From a virus, in IMG/VR virus record IMGVR_UViG_3300020442_004221, positions 1 through 53,072 of that record: DNA of 53,072 bases; one strand, 5' to 3'. Numbering within the stretch: the first letter of the stretch is position 1; every line of letters begins with the position of its first letter. Under the pieces are notes generated by a model. The model did not search any database. It saw only the letters and a program-made list of their open reading frames with translations, and was not told the origin of the DNA. The translations under genes were made by a program, and so were the position numbers. Shown here piece by piece: positions 24,671 through 33,232 of this stretch.

Positions 24671-25643
24671 CATTACTATAAGCCTCTTCAATCATTTCAT
24701 CTATTAACATTTCGAAATCATATTCTGGTTTCCAATTTAATTCCTTTTGGCTTTCGCTACTATCGCCTCTTAAAAAATCTAATTCTTCCGGTCTTTGATA
24801 TCTTTGATCTATCCGAACATGATCTGCAATATCTAAAGAAAGCTTAGAAAAAACATAAGATAATAAATATTGAACAGATTTTGCTTTACCTGTAGATATG
24901 ATATAGTCTTTAGGTTTTTCCTGTTGTAGCATTAGATGCATAGCTTTCACATAGTCTTTTGCATGACCCCAATCTCTATAAGCATCTAAATTACCTAAAA
25001 ATAAATATTGTGATTTTCCTAATTTGATATCAACTGCTCCTTTTATAATTTTATTAGTAACAAAATTGATACCTCTCCTCGGAGATTCGTGATTAAATAA
25101 AATACCAGATGAGATAAACATATTATACGAACGCCTATAGTTTTTGCATAGATGATATGCAAATAATTTGGAGCATCCGTATGGACTTACAGGACACATA
25201 GGGGTTGTCAACCTTTGGTATCCATCGCTATCAATAGTATTTCCAAACATCTCAGAAGAAGCAGCATTGTATATTTTAGCTTGAGGCATATTGGTTTTGG
25301 TAGACTCTAGCACATTCAGTGTTCCTCCGCAATTTACATCTGTTGTATATTTAGGCATATCAAATGATATCCTAACATGACTTTGCGCTGCTAAATGATA
25401 AATTTCATCAGGTTGAGCTATTTTAATAGCATGATCTATGGAAGACCTATCCAATAAATCCGCATAAATTAGTTTTATTTTTTCTTCTGCGTGTATTTTG
25501 GCGATTCTTGTTGTTTGGGATTCTGGTACTGAATTTCTCCTAATTGTACCATATAGATCATAATCTAAATAATTTAGATGCTCTATTAGATATGAAGCAT
25601 CTTGACCATTAGCTCCTATAATTAAAGCTTTCTTTTTAGTCAT
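24666..25643 (-). CDS. gmd: GDP-mannose 4,6-dehydratase
   Basis: The 325-residue short-chain dehydrogenase has the NADP-binding ALIIGANGQDASYL (7-20) and IRRNSVPESQTTRI, typical of GMD. The catalytic Tyr and Lys are in SPYGCSKLFAYH, and GILFNHESPRRG and YRDWGHAKDYV are GMD-specific motifs. It converts GDP-D-mannose to GDP-4-keto-6-deoxymannose, the first step of GDP-L-fucose synthesis in the cytoplasm. It follows the next pathway gene by four bases. GDP-mannose must come from the host. Confidence 0.93.
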   Translation of the reverse strand: MTKKKALIIGANGQDASYLIEHLNYLDYDLYGTIRRNSVPESQTTRIAKIHAEEKIKLIYADLLDRSSIDHAIKIAQPDEIYHLAAQSHVRISFDMPKYTTDVNCGGTLNVLESTKTNMPQAKIYNAASSEMFGNTIDSDGYQRLTTPMCPVSPYGCSKLFAYHLCKNYRRSYNMFISSGILFNHESPRRGINFVTNKIIKGAVDIKLGKSQYLFLGNLDAYRDWGHAKDYVKAMHLMLQQEKPKDYIISTGKAKSVQYLLSYVFSKLSLDIADHVRIDQRYQRPEELDFLRGDSSESQKELNWKPEYDFEMLIDEMIEEAYSNV

Positions 25644-25647
25644 GAGA

Positions 25648-26592
25648 TCATACTCTCTTACTGGCTTCTGTATTATTTTGAAACCAATATATAGTGTCTT
25701 TCAAACCTTCTTTGAGATTGATCTTGGCTTTCCAGCCTAATTCATTAATTTTACTTACATCTAAAAATCGTCTAGGAGTCCCATTAGGATAAGATGTATT
25801 CCACTTTATTTCACCATTATATCCAACCAATTCCTTAATAGTTTCTGACAATTGTTTAATACTGACTTCTCTACCGTTACCCACATTAATAATATCAGAA
25901 CTATTATAGTGCCTCATAAGATATATCGCAGCATCCGCTAAATCCTCAACGTGCAAAAATTCTCTAGTAGGAGTACCATCTCCATAGCATTCAACAAAAT
26001 TCTCATTTAATGCCTTTGCTTGTATAAATTTTCTAATTAATGCTGGTATTACGTGACATTGGGATATATTAAAGTTGTCATTAGGTCCATATAAGTTAGC
26101 TGGCATCAAAGATATAGTATTCAAGCCATATTGTTCTTTATATTTAGCGCACATAATATGTCCAGCTATTTTAGCTATAGCATATGCAATATTCGTTTCT
26201 TCCAATGCTCCTGTTAAAAGACTAGATTCTTTTATGGGTACATCAGCCATTTTAGGATATATACAAGCAGAACCTAAAAAACAAAACTTAATAACACCAT
26301 AGTCACACGCTGCATTAATTACATTCGTTTGTATCAACAGATTATCTTTAATAAAGTCGGCTGGATATTTTTTATTACAAGTAATACCACCGACTTTTGC
26401 AGCTGCTAGAAATACATATTCTGGATTAGTTTTTTTAAAGAAATCTTGCACATCATTTTGATTTCTTAAATCTAATTCCTGTTTGCTCCGAACTATAAGA
26501 TTGCTATAGCCTTCTTTTGATAATTTTTCCACTAAAGCAGAACCCACCATACCATTGTGGCCTGCGATGTAAATTTTAGCTTTATTTTCCAT
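25648..26592 (-). CDS. fcl: GDP-L-fucose synthase
   Basis: The 314-residue enzyme begins KIYIAGHNGMVGSALVEKL, the NADP-binding loop, with IVRSKQELDLRNQNDV after it. FLGSACIYPKMADVPIKE and YAIAKIAGHIMC give the catalytic Ser/Tyr/Lys of the epimerase-reductase, and MPANLYGPNDNF is family-specific. It epimerises and reduces the Gmd product to GDP-L-fucose. Order fcl-gmd then a large glycosyltransferase is an operon for making and using the sugar; the same pair occurs in several large phages. Confidence 0.93.
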   Translation of the reverse strand: MENKAKIYIAGHNGMVGSALVEKLSKEGYSNLIVRSKQELDLRNQNDVQDFFKKTNPEYVFLAAAKVGGITCNKKYPADFIKDNLLIQTNVINAACDYGVIKFCFLGSACIYPKMADVPIKESSLLTGALEETNIAYAIAKIAGHIMCAKYKEQYGLNTISLMPANLYGPNDNFNISQCHVIPALIRKFIQAKALNENFVECYGDGTPTREFLHVEDLADAAIYLMRHYNSSDIINVGNGREVSIKQLSETIKELVGYNGEIKWNTSYPNGTPRRFLDVSKINELGWKAKINLKEGLKDTIYWFQNNTEASKRV

Positions 26593-26596
26593 AGTT

Positions 26597-28249
26597 TTAT
26601 ATTATATACAATTTAGAACTCTGCAAGGAATAAGGTATAATACCAGACAATATTCTTTCCCATGAATGGGTGTATGTAGGTTGATGATTCTTTCTATAAC
26701 CTGTCTCTAAGGTTAAATAATGATCCAAAAGATTAACCTTATATTTTTCAATAAATTCATTAAACATTTTATGTTTACAAACAAACATAGTTCCTGCAAA
26801 AAAGTCTATTTTGGAAGAATCTATATCTATGTTATATTCTTTGCAAAAGTTATCAATAATAGGCTGGTTTACAGTATCTAACATCATGTTCTTTTGTTGT
26901 GGTCCAGCTATATAGCAATTGTGTTTATTAGTCAATATATATTGAGTATATAGCATATTATTTAATATAGTATCAAAGCATATATCTCTAAATCCATGAT
27001 GTGTTTTACTGTGAAGTTTAACAATAAAGTCATAATTATCTTTCAGTATATAGTGATATAATATGTATAAAAACGGACCTATATCAGCTCCTTTATTAGG
27101 CAGGATAAAGGTTTTCATATTATCAATTTTTGTATTTGATGTAATAAAATATGTAGTATTAAAATAATTTAATTTATTTATAGCTGTTTGTATAGAATCA
27201 AGAATTCTAGGATTTGTATTGCCTATATGTATATGACATGCTATGCTGTGGCTTTTATCGTACGTTTTAACAGACGATTTTAAATTATCTATGATACTAG
27301 TAGATTTTATAGATGTTCCATTTAGAAAACAATTATGAAGGTTTTGACGCATAGTTTCATATGCCCAAGAGCTTACGCATGGGATTTTTAGATTATCCAC
27401 TAAGGTTTGATAATCAAGTAATTTTAAGCCAAATAGGTTATACCAAAAAACCTCTTTAACTTGCGTATGTGCGGCGTAATATTTATAGGATATATTTTGC
27501 TGTTTTAAAAAATTAGTAAGAGAGTAACATAAATTAATATTAAAATTATATCTAATTGTTTTTAAGATCTTAATTAATATTTTATTTTTAATTAATAATA
27601 AATTAGGGTTAACGCACCTATAGAATCTATTATTATAATTGTGATAAACATCACATACAGATTTTACATCTTCATCAAAATCATTTAAAAAATCACAAAG
27701 GTAATCATTAATACATATATCATTGTTTGCAAATAATGTATACTTATATTTATTAGATATTTTTTTTAAAGTCCAGATATCTTTAATATCAACTATATAG
27801 TCGTGATATGTTTTATTAAAAATTTCTTCATCTTTTAAAGATTCTGGAAGAATGATATAGATTCTATCAACATTATGTTTTATTTTTTCAATAGATTCTA
27901 GGGCTATGTTTTTAGATATCTCATCTGTTTTTTTAACTACATATACACAACATATTTCAGAACTATCTAATTTATCAAACTTTACATCTGTATGTTTTTG
28001 ATTAAATAAATATTTATACTTTTCTCTATGCTTTAAATAAAATTCCAAAGCATGGTATTGATTTACTAAGATAATATCAGACCAATTTAATTCACTAATA
28101 AAAACACCATAATCGAAATTATCTTCAATTACAGCAGGATGGATATACCTTCCATCATGAATACAATCTTGTATATATTCGCTAACATTAGATGTGCATG
28201 CATAATACTCGTTATAAAACTGTTTATCAAACAGTTCCTGTATGTCCAT
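26597..28249 (-). CDS. RgpF-like rhamnan synthesis glycosyltransferase
   Basis: The 550-residue protein has an N-terminal NPD-repeat-like part (FDKQFYNEYY, YIHPAVIEDNFDYG). A middle GT-A-like section (TLFANNDICIND) follows. The C-terminal 200 residues match RgpF/Rhamnan_synth_F: ILPNKGADIGPFLYIL, DFIVKLHSKTHHGFR, DFFAGTMFVCKHKMF and THSWERILSGII. Streptococcal RgpF adds rhamnose side chains. The same motifs recur in the 49 kb gene, so the two are paralogues. An AGGAT ribosome site precedes the ATG. It is upstream of fcl and gmd in the same transcript. Confidence 0.75.
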   Translation of the reverse strand: MDIQELFDKQFYNEYYACTSNVSEYIQDCIHDGRYIHPAVIEDNFDYGVFISELNWSDIILVNQYHALEFYLKHREKYKYLFNQKHTDVKFDKLDSSEICCVYVVKKTDEISKNIALESIEKIKHNVDRIYIILPESLKDEEIFNKTYHDYIVDIKDIWTLKKISNKYKYTLFANNDICINDYLCDFLNDFDEDVKSVCDVYHNYNNRFYRCVNPNLLLIKNKILIKILKTIRYNFNINLCYSLTNFLKQQNISYKYYAAHTQVKEVFWYNLFGLKLLDYQTLVDNLKIPCVSSWAYETMRQNLHNCFLNGTSIKSTSIIDNLKSSVKTYDKSHSIACHIHIGNTNPRILDSIQTAINKLNYFNTTYFITSNTKIDNMKTFILPNKGADIGPFLYILYHYILKDNYDFIVKLHSKTHHGFRDICFDTILNNMLYTQYILTNKHNCYIAGPQQKNMMLDTVNQPIIDNFCKEYNIDIDSSKIDFFAGTMFVCKHKMFNEFIEKYKVNLLDHYLTLETGYRKNHQPTYTHSWERILSGIIPYSLQSSKLYII

Positions 28250-28278
28250 TCATCCTATTTTCTGCTTTAAAAACTTAA

Positions 28279-29916
28279 CTACGGTAATAGATCCTTCACA
28301 TCAACCAATAGAGAGGATGCTGAATAACACGGAGGATCTGTCACACAGTCACCCGCATCATTATAGCCCAAACTTTCGCATGTAGCATTGGGGTCTCCAA
28401 TTTCGATTAAATTAATACTTATACTAACGGGTTCTGATCCACTACACTCGCAGCATACTAATTCACAATTACTTTCACTATCACTACAATCTGTTCCAGA
28501 TCCGCAGTCACACTCTTCTATTTGGAAGTCTACAGCTCCCTTAGTTTTAACCAAAATTCCAGGATCGAATCCTTCGAGATCATTAGGGTCTATATCTATC
28601 GTTACAGTACTACCGGGGCCACCGCCAAAACCTAAATCTAATTCTAATGTGTATACGCCAGTTTGCTCATTATATGTATAGCCACTTGCTGTAAAATGAT
28701 GATCGGCACCTTGCGGCCCTTTCATCTGTTCATTTAAAGTCCCCATAAGATCTGAATCATTCATGAGTTCAGTTATGTTGATAGGACTACCAGTAGCTAC
28801 TTGGTCATTGTATAAATCAGTGAGTTTTTGTTTTGCATCTGCGCCAAGTGTATCTCCAATATGGTCTAGCATTGTAGTGCCTGATAAAGTTCCGTCCTCG
28901 TTATAAGTTTGCATAGTCAGCATGTTATTCAAAAAATGAGTCATATTTTGAAAATCATTACTGTTATTGCCGTTTGGATGACCGTTTTCTGGATCACCAT
29001 TAGTGTGCATAGGTACATGAGAGCCATCATTAAGCCTCTTTATTATGTAGTCTATTAAAAGCTTAGGATCATTAGCAGATCCTGGAGGTCTTATCAGAGG
29101 TATAATTCTCGCTCCTTTTTCCGCAAAACACTCACACTCTACTACTCCTTCTCCAAAAGTTCCGTCTTCCAAAAATTGTGCGCATTCATCATCATTGATA
29201 ACTGGTATGCAATTACATGGTCGATTGTTTGCGTTTTCTTGAAAAAATTCTGCTAGAACATTTGAACAAGCATCTGTCATTTTGGGTCCCTCTTCACCTG
29301 CCGGACGATACATAGGTATAGGAGATCCCTTAGATGGTGGTGGTGGAGGTGGAGGTGCTGCTTGCAGTGAGAAATTACCACCAGATATAAAGGTAGTTTT
29401 ATTAGGCGAGTTATCATCCAAAAAGCTAGTATTAGAGATAGGAATAGGAGAAGATGTAGAATCATATCTAGCATCTCCCATGCCTGCACATCCCATCATT
29501 TTTTTATAATTTATTTCTTGATCTTCTGGTATAATCCCAGCTTGTTTTAATCTATCATTTAATATTTGAATCAGCGGTACAGTCTCACAACACGGGTTAT
29601 CATAAACATAACCTTCATTATCGCTAGTGGTTTGATCTATAACAATTCCATCTTCAATTTTTTTTTCGGTTAGTGGAATTGCCTTACTAGCATGTGGCAT
29701 TACTTGCTGATTATTAATCATTACATCAGGAGATGGTTGTGCTCCATTAGGCGCTTTCGTTTTAACACTTCTATATGGCGGATAGATAACAGCCCCAGAT
29801 CTTGATGCGGTAGGAGGTGGTGTGTTGGTGTCACCAGCAGTGTAGCTTCCTGCCCTGTATACAACATACGAACCATCGGGTCTACATTTTTGGAAATGTT
29901 TTGGTGACTGACTCAT
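28279..29916 (-). CDS. Pro- and Cys-rich virion-like protein
   Basis: I do not recognise a family. The 545-residue protein opens with a polar segment (SQSPKHFQKCRPDGSYVVYR), has a poly-proline tract AAPPPPPPPSKG near residue 190, and many short acidic Gly/Asn-rich linkers. Cys pairs are scattered (PCCET, CNCIPV, CECF) and the last 80 residues are Cys-rich (CDCGSGTDCSD, CELVCCECSG). TYTLELDLGFGGG near 420 suggests beta sandwiches. Such composition suits a fibre or decoration protein; the similar Pro/Cys make-up of the gene at the right end supports a shared structural role. Confidence 0.55.
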   Translation of the reverse strand: MSQSPKHFQKCRPDGSYVVYRAGSYTAGDTNTPPPTASRSGAVIYPPYRSVKTKAPNGAQPSPDVMINNQQVMPHASKAIPLTEKKIEDGIVIDQTTSDNEGYVYDNPCCETVPLIQILNDRLKQAGIIPEDQEINYKKMMGCAGMGDARYDSTSSPIPISNTSFLDDNSPNKTTFISGGNFSLQAAPPPPPPPSKGSPIPMYRPAGEEGPKMTDACSNVLAEFFQENANNRPCNCIPVINDDECAQFLEDGTFGEGVVECECFAEKGARIIPLIRPPGSANDPKLLIDYIIKRLNDGSHVPMHTNGDPENGHPNGNNSNDFQNMTHFLNNMLTMQTYNEDGTLSGTTMLDHIGDTLGADAKQKLTDLYNDQVATGSPINITELMNDSDLMGTLNEQMKGPQGADHHFTASGYTYNEQTGVYTLELDLGFGGGPGSTVTIDIDPNDLEGFDPGILVKTKGAVDFQIEECDCGSGTDCSDSESNCELVCCECSGSEPVSISINLIEIGDPNATCESLGYNDAGDCVTDPPCYSASSLLVDVKDLLP

Positions 29917-29938
29917 GATATGGGCATGCTCCCGTAAA

Positions 29939-30187
29939 TTATTTCTTAACTAGTTTATTGTATAGGAGTAATGCAACACAACCTCCAGCAACACCCATAA
30001 AAATACCTGCTGGTTCTAGAGCAGAATAGCTACCTAATAGGTATAATACCGCACCTCCCATGTAGGAGCCAGCAACTCCAAGAGCTATAGTTTTAAAAAA
30101 GCCGAAATTTTCTTCTCCAGGTATAATTGATTTAGCAATAGAACCTACAAATATACCATAAACACACCATATTAAAATACTAAACAT
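29939..30187 (-). CDS. GlsB/YeaQ/YmgE-type membrane protein
   Basis: The 82-residue protein has three hydrophobic helices (3-20, 30-50, 58-78) and the family motifs GIFVGSIAKSIIPGEE and GVAGSYMGG. In bacteria these are small stress-related inner-membrane proteins annotated as transglycosylase-associated. It starts in a TAATG overlap with the gene downstream in the sequence listing (upstream in transcription) and lies in a run of small membrane proteins. A membrane-stabilising or lysis-timing role is possible but is inference. Confidence 0.75.
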   Translation of the reverse strand: MFSILIWCVYGIFVGSIAKSIIPGEENFGFFKTIALGVAGSYMGGAVLYLLGSYSALEPAGIFMGVAGGCVALLLYNKLVKK

Positions 30188-30561
30188 TATTTATTAGCCT
30201 CCAGTAAAGTTTTAACTTCATCTTCCGTGATAGACACTCCTTTTTTAAAAATTGCATCACACAAAGATGCGGAATATTCTTGGTAGTCTGATCTACTTAG
30301 TTCATTACGCATAAACTTTTTTAATCTCATGCGAGCAAACCACCATTTTCTATCAGATATATCATGTATCCTTTGAGTATAAAATGCCACCTTATCATCT
30401 ATATTTTTAGATTTGTCACATTCTTGCATAACTCTCATAACGCTTACTATAATACTAATCATCATTAGCACCATAATAACACTACCAAACTTATCTTCAG
30501 GTAGAGTTTGGTCGCTAAGAATATCATTAGCTATATGTTCTAATTTTTCTTTGTTAGTCAT
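30187..30561 (-). CDS. Single-pass membrane protein, unknown, 124 aa
   Basis: One clear transmembrane helix (GSVIMVLMMISIIVSVMRV, residues ~25-43) is followed by a cytoplasmic, basic, helical domain (KWWFARMRLKKFMRNEL). I use the ATG at 30561; the longer form uses GTG at 30573, which overlaps the previous gene without a ribosome site, whereas the ATG has GAG eight bases upstream. No family was recognised. It overlaps the GlsB-like gene by TAATG. Confidence 0.6.
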   Translation of the reverse strand: MTNKEKLEHIANDILSDQTLPEDKFGSVIMVLMMISIIVSVMRVMQECDKSKNIDDKVAFYTQRIHDISDRKWWFARMRLKKFMRNELSRSDYQEYSASLCDAIFKKGVSITEDEVKTLLEANK

Positions 30562-30562
30562 T

Positions 30563-30799
30563 TTATGGCTCACAGTATTGACAATTGATCTTAGCTATAC
30601 CATCACCGCTAATATACCAACCCTTACCTTTGCATACAGGACAATCTTTTCTTTTATACTTTTCTATTACACTATTTTCTTGAGAAGCTATTTTTGCTCC
30701 TACTAGTGTAACTACTGCTTTGGTATTATAATGCACATGACCTGAACCAAAAAATATAGGTAAAGAGATTATGGAAGCAAATAAAATTTTATTTATCAT
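30563..30799 (-). CDS. Small exported protein with DnaJ-like CxxCxGxG motif
   Basis: An N-terminal signal-like helix (INKILFASIISLPIFFGSG) is followed by about 55 residues ending in CPVCKGKGWYIS and CQYC. The first is the CxxCxGxG zinc motif of DnaJ and of tRNA-binding tail proteins; only one motif plus a second CxxC is present, enough for one zinc site. No family with this layout was recognised. It overlaps the 53-residue gene by ATGA. Confidence 0.55.
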   Translation of the reverse strand: MINKILFASIISLPIFFGSGHVHYNTKAVVTLVGAKIASQENSVIEKYKRKDCPVCKGKGWYISGDGIAKINCQYCEP

Positions 30800-30957
30800 T
30801 TTTTAAACCACTTGTCTAGTAAGTCTCGAATAGGTCTTTTAGGTTTAGGGTCTGTAATATCTTTACTGTGTGGTACAAAGATTTTTATTATTGCTAGTAT
30901 AAAACTAGTAATAGTTTTAATTAAACTATTCAATGCTATTTTATCTAATAATTTCAT
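30796..30957 (-). CDS. 53-residue hydrophobic protein
   Basis: A short open frame exactly bridges two genes with ATGA overlaps at both ends, which strongly suggests that it is real. It has one hydrophobic helix (SLIKTITSFILAIIKIFV, residues 11-28) and a basic, proline-containing tail (KPKRPIRDLLDKWFKK). The size and charge suit a small membrane-active peptide, holin-like or an antagonist, but no family was recognised. Confidence 0.6.
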   Translation of the reverse strand: MKLLDKIALNSLIKTITSFILAIIKIFVPHSKDITDPKPKRPIRDLLDKWFKK

Positions 30958-31880
30958 AAGTAATCTACGAAGCCGTAGTCCGGGAGTTTTTGTGGTGGAA
31001 ATCCATTAAAATCACTAAAGGCATAAGCTCCATTTTGCCTCAACATACCTTCTGCAATATCTGCATGTATTAAAAATGAGCCATCAGGAATTGGGCCCCA
31101 TTCTGGATGCCCTCCATCATTCCATTTGCCCCAGCTATTTTGTACTAGAAAAGCTGGCTCTTTACCTGTGTCGTCACAAGCTGTCCAGGACATCGCATGG
31201 GCCCATGATCCACTTTTTCGCGCAAATCCCTTAGAATCTCTACGATTAGAAAATCCATAACTACTACACACACTTAGACCATACCCATTGGCTAGTGCAT
31301 CTCTAGCTTCTTCCACTGTGCGAATTAAGGACACTGTTTTCACTTGATGATCATCTGCCTTATCTATTACTTTATCCGGCAAGCCTCTTGCTCCCCATTT
31401 AGCGCCCATACTGCCATTATATTTACTAAAATCAGCTACTCCACGATAATTTTTACGAACTAATATACCGCCTGTTTGACTTACAAAAGTAGCAGCACGA
31501 CTACAACTCATACCTTGACCACCATGACCTCTACAGCCATATATAGCTTCAGTAGCTCCTCTTGCTATCCAACTTTCCCTATCGCCTTTGATATCAATTT
31601 CTACTGCTCTAGTAATATCGCAGGCATTTCTAGTAGCATGTGAAACGCAATCTCCTGTGGTCTGTCTTTCTATGTATGCGTTCTTATCAAACTTTAATGC
31701 AGATTTGAAAGGTGTGGATAGTTTGCCTTTGCCGCTATTTTTAATTTTTTTAGCGCCATCCTTGAAGTAAGCATATCTAGAAGTACTAATTAATTCATCA
31801 AATACATGAGGCTCAGAAATAGAACCTATAAAACCTTTTTTATATTCATTGTATAGTTCGTTTGGGGTCATTCTTGGCAT
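30954..31880 (-). CDS. Papain-family (C1) cysteine protease
   Basis: The 308-residue protein has the C1 catalytic set: oxyanion Gln 73 and nucleophile Cys 78 in ERQTTGDCVSHATRNA, His 228 in SWAHAMSW, and Asn 248 in LVQNSWGKW. There is no signal peptide, but it sits among membrane and exported proteins, so it may be packaged in the virion or released at lysis. Substrates are unknown; cell-wall peptides, host surface proteins or phage structural proteins are possible. It begins after a TAATG overlap with the upstream gene. Confidence 0.85.
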   Translation of the reverse strand: MPRMTPNELYNEYKKGFIGSISEPHVFDELISTSRYAYFKDGAKKIKNSGKGKLSTPFKSALKFDKNAYIERQTTGDCVSHATRNACDITRAVEIDIKGDRESWIARGATEAIYGCRGHGGQGMSCSRAATFVSQTGGILVRKNYRGVADFSKYNGSMGAKWGARGLPDKVIDKADDHQVKTVSLIRTVEEARDALANGYGLSVCSSYGFSNRRDSKGFARKSGSWAHAMSWTACDDTGKEPAFLVQNSWGKWNDGGHPEWGPIPDGSFLIHADIAEGMLRQNGAYAFSDFNGFPPQKLPDYGFVDYL

Positions 31881-32380
31881 TATTTACCACCTTCGTAAAA
31901 AGCCCAACTCAAAGCCCTAAAAGCACTTACCGCTTTGCTTCTTAGTTCTACATCTAAAACTACATCATCATCTCCGATACTACTAGACAGCAAATCTCTA
32001 GCAGCTTCAGCTAATCCTGGATATTTATCTTTAATATTTAATCTAAGCATTTTACCTGCTAAACTATTTGCTTCTTTAATATTAGAGGTATCAGCTATTA
32101 CTTGATCTTTTTCATCTAGTTCTATTAAAACTGCCATATCAGCATATAAAGAAGATAATTTAAGACAATCAGATTTTCTTGTAGAATCATTAGATTCTTT
32201 TACAATACTAGTAATTGCTCTAGCTTTTTCTAATAGAATATCATCAGATGGAGCGTCTACAACACAGGTATCAGTAGTACATGAAGTATTACTAGGGAAA
32301 CTAATAGAAGATAAATCTGGTTTAGCTATACCTATATACACAAGCACTCCAGCTAATGCTAAAAGCCATTTATTATTCAT
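31880..32380 (-). CDS. Signal-anchored protein, unknown, 166 aa
   Basis: Starting at ATG 32380 (GGAGATAAAA before it), the protein has a signal-anchor helix (KWLLALAGVLVYIGIA, 3-18), a Cys pair (SCTTDTC) shortly after it, and a helical domain with EKARAITSIVKES and LKLSSLYADMAVLIE. The longer frame to 32413 overlaps its neighbour and lacks a ribosome site. No family was recognised. It belongs to the membrane-protein run around the papain-like protease. Confidence 0.6.
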   Translation of the reverse strand: MNNKWLLALAGVLVYIGIAKPDLSSISFPSNTSCTTDTCVVDAPSDDILLEKARAITSIVKESNDSTRKSDCLKLSSLYADMAVLIELDEKDQVIADTSNIKEANSLAGKMLRLNIKDKYPGLAEAARDLLSSSIGDDDVVLDVELRSKAVSAFRALSWAFYEGGK

Positions 32381-32783
32381 TTTTATCTCCAGAAAAGAAT
32401 GGTTTGTCATCACAAATGGTTGGGCTTAAATATGGAAACATTTCATCGGCTACTTCAACAGCTTTATCACAACCACTTTTTTCAGCTAAATCTCTGGTCT
32501 GTTTCCAAGATACTACTAAATCAAAAAATACATCTTCTGAATTGGATTTTTCTGTTTTTGTAGTTTTAGAAGGAAATGAATCAGGAATAGCTGGAACAAT
32601 AACGTCTATACTATCTGGTAATTGTTGTTTAATGTTATTAAACATACCCATTAATATCTTTTGAATAGGGCTAAGTTTGTCTTTAAATAAAACCCATAAT
32701 ATAATACCTATACCAGCATATAAAGCTAGGTCTACAGGAGCCAATCCTTTACTAAATTCTTCAAAAGTTTGTGTATAATTCAT
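32373..32783 (-). CDS. Single-pass membrane protein, unknown, 136 aa
   Basis: From ATG 32783 (AAAGGACAATT before it), one transmembrane helix lies at 16-34 (PVDLALYAGIGIILWVLF), followed by a linker rich in Ser/Thr/Lys and a helical acidic C-terminus with two Cys residues. The helical end (FFDLVVSWKQTRDLAEKSGC) resembles the corresponding part of the preceding 166-residue protein only loosely. No family was recognised. It overlaps the next gene by about eight bases. Confidence 0.6.
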   Translation of the reverse strand: MNYTQTFEEFSKGLAPVDLALYAGIGIILWVLFKDKLSPIQKILMGMFNNIKQQLPDSIDVIVPAIPDSFPSKTTKTEKSNSEDVFFDLVVSWKQTRDLAEKSGCDKAVEVADEMFPYLSPTICDDKPFFSGDKNE

Positions 32784-32793
32784 AATTGTCCTT

Positions 32794-33225
32794 TCATGGG
32801 ATTTTGATTGTGAGTACTTGACTTGATGGATAAGTAGTACCATCTTCTATTTGCTTTTTAATAAATATACCTGTTTGTCTAAACGTAGCTACCAAAGCAT
32901 CAATACTAGAGCCAACTAAAATCATTAGGAAGGCTTTAACGGATTTATGTATGATAGGTTCTAAAATATTAGGTATAATAGGAATGTCCACAGCTAAAAA
33001 TACCTTATCATAAAAATCTGATAATAATTTTAAAGCTAACTCCTTTTTTTCTGGACTACTGATATCCGTACCAATTTTTTCAATAATTTGTATAACACTG
33101 GCAGTTACTACTTGTAAGATTTTCCAAGCTTCTGCAACTGCAAATCTTTTAACGTTTTTTAAGCTCTCCTTAACTTGATCCGTTAAATTATTAACTTCAT
33201 TAGTTATAAGTTCTTTACTATTCAT
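32794..33225 (-). CDS. Hypothetical helical protein, membrane-associated, 143 aa
   Basis: The sequence is helical with an amphipathic N-terminus and a hydrophobic helix (KAFLMILVGSSIDALVATF, ~100-118) that may insert in the membrane. PIIPNILEPIIHKSV is a proline-containing hydrophobic stretch before it. No family was recognised. It lies directly after the ComEA-like gene and before the next membrane protein. Confidence 0.55.
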   Translation of the reverse strand: MNSKELITNEVNNLTDQVKESLKNVKRFAVAEAWKILQVVTASVIQIIEKIGTDISSPEKKELALKLLSDFYDKVFLAVDIPIIPNILEPIIHKSVKAFLMILVGSSIDALVATFRQTGIFIKKQIEDGTTYPSSQVLTIKIP

Positions 33226-33232
33226 TTAAGCC

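Noticed and set aside
22901-24691. TTG at 24691 as start of the large glycosyltransferase
   Set aside because: It would overlap gmd by 26 bases without need; ATG at 24670 has GAGG upstream.
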